Shown: positions 4,517-9,565 of the stretch, piece by piece | Position numbering within the stretch: position 1 is the stretch's first letter | Layout: each line of letters begins with the position of its first letter | Assembly: GCA_937128785.1 (NCBI GenBank) | Contig: CAKZMS010000707.1 | Location: forward strand, 1 to 9,565 | Reading direction: 5' to 3' | DNA: 9,565 nucleotides | From: an uncultured Opitutaceae bacterium | GTDB lineage: Bacteria; Verrucomicrobiota; Verrucomicrobiia; Opitutales; Opitutaceae | Translations under genes and position numbers: made by a program | The notes under the pieces: generated by a model | Seen by the model: the letters and a program-made list of their open reading frames with translations, nothing else | The model's database searches: none | What the model was told of the DNA's origin: nothing

Positions 4517-7500
4517 TCAGGCGGTGATGCTGGCCCGGATCCGTCGGCCCAGTGCTTTAACGTCCTCGACCACCATGATCAGGCTGGGGATTAGGATGAG
4601 GATGATGGGGGTCGCGAAAACGATGCCGGTGGCAAGCGATACGACCATCGGAATCAGGAAGCGGGCCTGCAGACTCGTTTCCAACATCATGGGCAAAAGT
4701 CCGAGACACGTGCTCAACGTGGTCAGGAGGATGGGCCGGAAGCGGCGTTGAATGGCGGCCAAAGCAGCTTCGAGCATGTGGGTGCCCTCCTTCACTCGTT
4801 GATTGAGGAAGTCGATCAGCACCACCGAGTCATTCACCACCACGCCGGTCAGGGCGACGATGCCGAACAGGGAAATGAAGGTCAGATCGTAACCCAGCAG
4901 GAGGTGCCCCAGGATCGCCCCAATCACGCCAAACGGAATCGCCGACATGATGACGAAGGGCTGCACGTAACTGCGCAGTTGAGCGCCGAGGATGATGTAG
5001 ATGATCATCAGCGCGATCATCATGTTACGGGTCAGGCTCGCCAGGTCCTCGGCCTGGTCGCGGGTCTCGCCCTCAAAGCTGTAGTTAAGACTCGGATACC
5101 GTGCACCTAGTTCCGGCAGGATCGAGGCATTGAGCAGGGCGATGACCTCGTTCGGGGTCGTGATGGTGGCGTCAACATCGGCCGTGATGCTGACCACGCG
5201 CCGACCGTTGACGGAGTTGATTTCCGAAAAGCCGATTTGCTCGACCACCCGCGCCACGGTGTTCAGCGGAACTTCGTCGCCGTTGCGCAGGCGGATGCGG
5301 GTTTGCTGCAACGTTGTGATATCCTCGCGGGCTTCCTTGGGATAGCGGACAAATACGAGCACCTCTGATTGGCCCCGCTGGATACGCTGCACCTCGATGC
5401 CAAAGAACGCTGATCGTAGTTGGCGGCCCAGTTCCGCCGGGGTCAGTCCGACGGCCAAGCCCTCGTCGGTCAGTTCGAACACGTATTCGGTTTTGCCGGC
5501 TTGGAAGCTGTTGGCGACGTTCAGGGTGCCGGCGATCGTCTCCATTGATTCGCGCAAACGGGCGGCGGCCTCGTTCAGTAAGGCCTCCTCGGGATGCGAA
5601 AGCTCCACCTCGATGTCCGCGCCTCCACCGATCAGGGAACTCTGGAATTCAAGCGTTTCCACCCCCGGCAAGGAACGCACGCGATCGCGGATCATGCCTT
5701 CGATTTCCGAAGACCCGTATTGGCGAAAGTCCGAGGGCAGTAATTGCACCGTCACTTCGCCGAGATGGCTGCCGGAGGAGCCACCCCCGCCGCCGCCGGG
5801 ACCACCGATTTGTCCGCTCACGCTACCAATGCTTACGGAAATACTCTCGAAGGCGGACTGGCCGGATTCAGATTCGATCTCATCACGCACCGCCTCGGCG
5901 GCTTCTTCGATGGTTTCGATGCGGTCGGAGGTGACATCGAACGGCGTGCCTTGGGGCATGGTCAGGCTGATGTTGATTCGGTCGCCTTCGATCTGAGGGA
6001 AGAAGATGAACCGCACGAATCCGCCTTGAATCAAGCCCGTCGTGAGCACCATGAGCCCCACGAAGGCTCCCACCGTGGCGTAGCGGAACTTGATGCAAAA
6101 CCGCGCGAAGGGAACGACCCGGTTTTGCACGAAGCGGCTCAGGGTGCGGGTGACCCAATCCCGCAGTTGGGCCAGCGCTCCCCGACTCCAGCGCCGTGGA
6201 CTCGATAGGTGGGAGGGCAGAATGAAGTAGGCTTCGACCAGCGAGATCGAGAGGATCGCGATTACCACGGCGGGAACCACCCCCACGATTTGGCCGAGCA
6301 CGCCGGTGCTGAACAACAGCGGCGCAAAGGCGGCCATGGTCGTGGCGACTCCCACACTTACCGGGGCGATGATGGCCCGCACGCCGCCGAGCACGGCATA
6401 CTTGTCGCCGGGGGCTCGTTCCTGGGCTTCGAAGATGCTTTCGCCGGTCACGATCCCATCGTCGACCACGATACCGAGCACCACAATCAGGGCGAACAGC
6501 GAGACCATGTTCAGGCTGTAACCGAGCGAATTGAGGATGATGAGTCCGCCGAGAAACGAGATGGGAATGGCGGCACTGGTCCACACGGCCAACTTGAGAT
6601 CGAGGAACAGCAGCAGGATCACAAAGACGAGCGCGAAACCCAACAGGGCATTGCGCATCATCAAGCTGATGCGGTCCTTGAGCACGACCGTTTCATCCTG
6701 CTGCAGGGCGATCTCCACGCCGGCGGGCAGGGAGAGTTCACTCAGGTAGCCTTTCACGGTCTCGGCGACCGCCAACGTGTCCTCGCTTTCGCTACGCTTC
6801 ACGTCGATGAAGGCCGCTTGGGAGCCGGCGAATCGGCTGACCAAGTTTACGTCCTCGAAACCGTCGACCACATCGGCGATATCGCCGAGACGCAGGACGG
6901 ATCCGTCGGGCAGGGTGCGCACGGCGATGCGCTCAAATTCCTCGCCGGTGAATCGCTGCTCCTGCACCCGCAGCAAGATTTCCCCCTGTTCGGATTCGAC
7001 AAGCCCCGCCGGGGTGTCGGACGAAAAGGCCTGCACCGCGTTGCCGATGTCCTCCAGGGTGAGACCGAGCTCACGTAGTTTGTTTTCGGATACCTCAATG
7101 GAGATTTCGTAGTCGCGGATGCCCCGCATGGTGACCAACGCGACCCCGGGCAGTTGCTTCAGTTCGTCTTCAATCGTGTCGGCCCAGAAGCGCAGGGTCT
7201 TTTCCGGGGCATCCCCGAAAATCGCCAGCGTGAGCACGTTGGGGGTGGGTCGGGCTTTGACGACCACCGGACGTTCGGCGTCGGCGGGAGGGAAGGCCAC
7301 AAGTCCGTTCACCGCCGTCTCCACCTCGTTGTAAACATCGTCCGCGTCGGCGAAGTCGTTGAGCTCGACATTGATGACGCCACGCCCTTCCGAGGCCGTG
7401 GCGGTAATGCGTTTCACCCCCTCGATGCCTTGCACGGCCTGCTCAACCCGGCTCGTGATGCCGTCGGCGACTTCGTAGGGAGTAGCCCCGGGGTAGATCA

Positions 7501-7687
7501 CCGAAACGGACACCAATCGCGGATCGATGGAGGGGAATGTTTCGGTGCGCATGCTGGCCGCGCTGATGAGTCCCCCGATAACCAGAAACAGCATCAGGAT
7601 GTTGGCCGCTACGTGGTTGTCATTGAACCACGCGATCAGCCCGCGGGGCCGATGGGAGTCGGGACTGATTTCGTTTAGATCGGACAT
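4517..7687 (-). CDS. RND-family efflux permease (AcrB-like inner-membrane pump)
   Basis: This is a full-length RND permease of 1056 residues. It has one membrane segment near 25-45, a large periplasmic loop, a membrane block at about 343-490, another segment near 535-556, a second periplasmic loop, and a final membrane block at about 886-1040. This is the duplicated twelve-helix AcrB layout. In the fourth helix, GIVVDDGIVTGES carries the proton-relay pair Asp409-Asp410. The position of AcrB Lys940 is Asn952 (VVVNDSVVLIDF), a substitution known in some RND branches; Arg982 and Thr989 (RRFRPILLTT) match AcrB Arg971 and Thr978. A Gly-rich run (628-639) lies in the second periplasmic loop. The pump would use the proton gradient to export a drug, metabolite or lipid through the partner proteins; the substrate cannot be named. 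ATG 7685-7687 overlaps the stop of the upstream fusion protein. Confidence 0.95.
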   Translation of the reverse strand: MSDLNEISPDSHRPRGLIAWFNDNHVAANILMLFLVIGGLISAASMRTETFPSIDPRLVSVSVIYPGATPYEVADGITSRVEQAVQGIEGVKRITATASEGRGVINVELNDFADADDVYNEVETAVNGLVAFPPADAERPVVVKARPTPNVLTLAIFGDAPEKTLRFWADTIEDELKQLPGVALVTMRGIRDYEISIEVSENKLRELGLTLEDIGNAVQAFSSDTPAGLVESEQGEILLRVQEQRFTGEEFERIAVRTLPDGSVLRLGDIADVVDGFEDVNLVSRFAGSQAAFIDVKRSESEDTLAVAETVKGYLSELSLPAGVEIALQQDETVVLKDRISLMMRNALLGFALVFVILLLFLDLKLAVWTSAAIPISFLGGLIILNSLGYSLNMVSLFALIVVLGIVVDDGIVTGESIFEAQERAPGDKYAVLGGVRAIIAPVSVGVATTMAAFAPLLFSTGVLGQIVGVVPAVVIAILSISLVEAYFILPSHLSSPRRWSRGALAQLRDWVTRTLSRFVQNRVVPFARFCIKFRYATVGAFVGLMVLTTGLIQGGFVRFIFFPQIEGDRINISLTMPQGTPFDVTSDRIETIEEAAEAVRDEIESESGQSAFESISVSIGSVSGQIGGPGGGGGGSSGSHLGEVTVQLLPSDFRQYGSSEIEGMIRDRVRSLPGVETLEFQSSLIGGGADIEVELSHPEEALLNEAAARLRESMETIAGTLNVANSFQAGKTEYVFELTDEGLAVGLTPAELGRQLRSAFFGIEVQRIQRGQSEVLVFVRYPKEAREDITTLQQTRIRLRNGDEVPLNTVARVVEQIGFSEINSVNGRRVVSITADVDATITTPNEVIALLNASILPELGARYPSLNYSFEGETRDQAEDLASLTRNMMIALMIIYIILGAQLRSYVQPFVIMSAIPFGVIGAILGHLLLGYDLTFISLFGIVALTGVVVNDSVVLIDFLNQRVKEGTHMLEAALAAIQRRFRPILLTTLSTCLGLLPMMLETSLQARFLIPMVVSLATGIVFATPIILILIPSLIMVVEDVKALGRRIRASITA

Positions 7688-7689
7688 TA
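7685..7689 (-). promoter_or_regulatory. TAATG stop/start overlap between fusion protein and RND genes
   Basis: On the minus strand the TAA of the membrane fusion protein and the ATG of the permease share one base. No separate Shine-Dalgarno is obvious, so translation of the pump is probably coupled to the upstream gene, which also fixes the permease start. Confidence 0.8.
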
Positions 7690-8859
7690 TTCCGCGGGGG
7701 TCGAAGCCGTGTCTTCGGTAGTGAGGACCCGGGTGCCGGAGGCGGCGCCGGGAAGGCGGTTGGTCACGATGCGGGTTTCACCCGGGAGGTTGGCCACCGC
7801 GATCCACCCTTCATCGGCAAAGACGATTTCGGGAGTAAATGCCTGCAGGGTGGAATCCGCGTCCACGATCCAAAGTTGGCCGTTTTGTTGCAATGCGCTG
7901 GCTGGCAGACGGGCCACGTTTTCGCGCTGGGGGCCGTTGACTTCTATCCGGGCGAAGACCCCGGGAATCAAACTCTGCGGACTGTCCCGGAAGCCGAATC
8001 GAACGGTGGCGAAGCGGGTGGTCGGACTCAGGGACGAAGCGCCGCGATTCAATTCGCCGGACAACTCGATTTCGCGGCCGAGATGTTCGGCGATAATGCG
8101 GACGTCGGCCGCCGGGGAGTTGACCAACCATTCCAATTCCTGGCCCTTGAGCGATGCGACGATTTCCAGGGCGTTGCGGTCGAAAGCGGAACCGTAGCTC
8201 GCGCCGGCTTGCACAAATTGACCGGGACCGATCCGGCTGCTCAGCACCCGGCCGTCGAACGGAAGGCGGAACTCGGTGCGTTCCAGCGCCAGTTCAGCGT
8301 TGGCCAGGTTGGCGCGGGAGGCCTGCAAACTGGCCGCGGCCTCGGCGCGTTGGGGTTCGCGGGCCACCAAGGCGGAGGGCGGTTGATCGCCATTGAGCAG
8401 ACGCCACTCGCTAAGGGCTGCGGTGGACTCGGCCTCTTCCAATTGCAGCACGGTTTTGGCCCGGGCGACGTCGGCCTGACGCCGTTGCACCTCGTTGACG
8501 AAGTCGCGCTGGTCGACCGTAAAAAGGACCGATCCGGCGGCGAATTCCCCGCCCGCAAAAAACTCGGGGGCGACGCTTTCGACGCGGCCACTGACTTGTG
8601 GCACGATGTTGACTTCGGTGAGCGACTCGACCGTGCCGGTTGTCTCAAACACGATTTGGAATGGCCCGGGCACAAACGTCTGGGTTTCGACGAAGAGTTC
8701 GCGTTCGCCGCCGCCGTGGCGGGTGGCGGGTTGATACTGCGTCTGCAGCAGGCGCGATCCGATGATGGCCAGGACAATGAAGATTATGACGGCCACCACT
8801 TGGATGATGCCGGTGCGGGTGGACGGATTCATGGCGGATAATGAAAAGCGGTGGGACAT
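7687..8859 (-). CDS. RND efflux periplasmic adaptor (membrane fusion protein, HlyD/AcrA-like)
   Basis: This 390-residue protein joins the inner-membrane pump to the outer-membrane channel. Residues 18-37 (IIQVVAVIIFIVLAIIGSRL) form one N-terminal membrane anchor, with no lipobox Cys. The first half of the lipoyl-like domain is GTVESLTEVNIVPQVSGRV (75-93) and continues to FAAGSVLFTVD (106-116). An alpha-hairpin rich in Ala, Glu, Gln and Arg spans about 118-197. The second lipoyl half starts at FRLPFDGRVLSSRIGPGQFV (197-216), followed by beta-barrel and membrane-proximal regions (VARLPASAL, 315-323). I chose ATG 8857-8859 because it overlaps the stop of the outer-membrane gene (TAATG); ATG at 8830-8832 (Met10) is a possible alternative. 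The gene overlaps the RND gene by one base, so the three are one operon. Confidence 0.93.
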   Translation of the reverse strand: MSHRFSLSAMNPSTRTGIIQVVAVIIFIVLAIIGSRLLQTQYQPATRHGGGERELFVETQTFVPGPFQIVFETTGTVESLTEVNIVPQVSGRVESVAPEFFAGGEFAAGSVLFTVDQRDFVNEVQRRQADVARAKTVLQLEEAESTAALSEWRLLNGDQPPSALVAREPQRAEAAASLQASRANLANAELALERTEFRLPFDGRVLSSRIGPGQFVQAGASYGSAFDRNALEIVASLKGQELEWLVNSPAADVRIIAEHLGREIELSGELNRGASSLSPTTRFATVRFGFRDSPQSLIPGVFARIEVNGPQRENVARLPASALQQNGQLWIVDADSTLQAFTPEIVFADEGWIAVANLPGETRIVTNRLPGAASGTRVLTTEDTASTPAE

Positions 8860-8861
8860 TA
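8857..8861 (-). promoter_or_regulatory. TAATG stop/start overlap between outer-membrane factor and fusion protein genes
   Basis: The TAA ending the outer-membrane factor and the ATG of the adaptor share one base on the minus strand, repeating the arrangement at 7685-7689. There is no GGAGG-like site just upstream, so reinitiation or coupling is likely. Confidence 0.75.
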
Positions 8862-9565
8862 GGATTCGTCGGAAAGGGAGGAGGTGTTCCAGTCGCCGCC
8901 CAGCGCGAGATAGAGGGCGACCCGGGTGCTCCAGCGTTGTTGTTGCAGCAGCACCCAGGATTGCTCGGTGCGATAACGGCGCTGCTCGATTTCAAGGTAG
9001 GCTTGCAGCGTGATGAGACCGTCGCGGTAGCGTTGTCGGTTCAGGCGCTCGGCATTGCGGATGGCTTCCAGAGACTTGGTCTGATGTTCGAGTTGCTCGG
9101 CGACGCGACGGTCGGATTGCAGGGCGCTTTCGACTTCGCGCAGGGCCTCAAGAATATCGCCGGCGTAGATGGCGGCCGCCTCCCGGGCTGCGGCCTCCTG
9201 CAAGTCCACGTTGGCGCGAAGAGCACCACCCGCGAAGAGTTGTTGATTGATGGACCCGAGCAGTGAGCCCGCCATCTGTTCGTAAGAAAACAGGTCATCG
9301 ATCGAATCAGATGAACCGCCCACCCGTCCGGTGATTTGAAACGAAGGGTAGAGATCGGCGACGGCCACGCCGGCGTTGGCGTTCGCGGCGCGGGCCCGTA
9401 GATCGGAGGCGCGCAGGTCGGGTCGACGGTCCAGCAATTCCGCCGGCAATGCCTCCGGTGCCGGGGGAGGGGGCGCGAGCAAGGGGAACGACGCGGTATC
9501 AAATTCAACCGATCCAGGTTGCCGACCGAGCAGCACATCCAGTCGGTAAATTTCGTCCGTCAGAA
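8859..9565 (-). CDS. TolC/NodT-family outer-membrane efflux factor, C-terminal part (5' end outside the window)
   Basis: About 234 residues are visible. The frame is open to the right edge (LTDEIYRLDVLLGRQPG at the edge), so the GTG at 9534-9536 is not the start. Family signs are the LLGRQPG turn, LPAELLDRRPDLRASDLRARAANANAGVAVADLYPSFQITG, which is the classic NodT/OprM-type second-repeat signature, and INQQLFAGGALRANVDLQEAAAREA. The long helical region with LEALREVESALQSD and QRYRDGLITLQAYLEIEQ then builds the periplasmic alpha-barrel. Proteins of this family trimerise into a channel across the outer membrane and periplasm. The N-terminal half, including any lipoprotein signal, is not in the window. 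It is the first visible gene of the efflux operon and couples by TAATG to the adaptor gene. Its presence shows a two-membrane cell envelope. Confidence 0.93.
   Translation of the reverse strand, partial: LTDEIYRLDVLLGRQPGSVEFDTASFPLLAPPPPAPEALPAELLDRRPDLRASDLRARAANANAGVAVADLYPSFQITGRVGGSSDSIDDLFSYEQMAGSLLGSINQQLFAGGALRANVDLQEAAAREAAAIYAGDILEALREVESALQSDRRVAEQLEHQTKSLEAIRNAERLNRQRYRDGLITLQAYLEIEQRRYRTEQSWVLLQQQRWSTRVALYLALGGDWNTSSLSDES

Noticed and set aside
4504..4525. ACCGC...GCGGT possible hairpin at the convergent gene ends
   Set aside because: Only a 5-bp stem with a 12-nt loop and no U-run on either strand; too weak to call a terminator.
6209..7078. Plus-strand open frame of 289 codons opposite the RND gene, rich in His, Asp and Gly
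   Set aside because: It is the reverse-strand shadow of the RND coding sequence; the composition follows from the pump's codons and no motif is recognisable.
7876..8841. Plus-strand open frame of 321 codons opposite the membrane fusion protein
   Set aside because: Shadow of the adaptor gene; no family resemblance and no ribosome-binding site.

Overview
The window is about 60% GC (hand estimate), densely coding bacterial DNA. I recognise no single taxon-defining gene. The MetX type, the GC level, the RND operon architecture and a GTCGGGC/GCCCGAC palindromic intergenic repeat would fit a Verrucomicrobiota (Opitutales-like) or similar Gram-negative genome; this is an inference with modest confidence. 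The outer-membrane efflux protein at the right end shows directly that the cell has two membranes.

Left edge (1-963, minus strand): the N-terminal two thirds of homoserine O-acyltransferase MetX, with its nucleophile Ser. Around position 247 the same open frame changes into sequence resembling an internal piece of arginyl-tRNA synthetase and runs off the window. The MetX part therefore lacks its C-terminal third, including the expected catalytic Asp and His. A Shine-Dalgarno-like GGAGG followed by ATGATG lies just after the junction. This is either an assembly chimera or a genuine rearrangement.

Intergenic 964-1181: a divergent region between metX and a gamma-glutamyltransferase gene. It holds a perfect 27-bp inverted repeat whose arms are themselves hairpins, followed by a TTGACA promoter-like motif.

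Centre (1182-4504, plus strand): a YwrD-like gamma-glutamyltransferase (Ntn hydrolase), a class I SAM-dependent methyltransferase with a Cys-rich N-terminus, and then a compact toxin-antitoxin pair. The pair is a DUF6364/ribbon-helix-helix-like antitoxin followed by a PIN-domain toxin overlapping it by 4 nt. It is preceded by an AT-rich promoter with paired TACGTA palindromes that look like an autoregulatory operator.

Right (4517-9565, minus strand, convergent with the toxin): a tripartite efflux operon transcribed in the order outer-membrane factor (partial), membrane fusion protein, RND permease. Both junctions are 1-nt TAATG overlaps. The three products would form a channel across the inner membrane, periplasm and outer membrane, exporting an unidentified substrate using the proton gradient.

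I see no CRISPR array, tRNA, rRNA, insertion sequence or phage gene. The recognised systems are known families. The features most worth following up are the metX/argS junction, the nested palindrome and the toxin-antitoxin operator. I found no convincing wholly new system.
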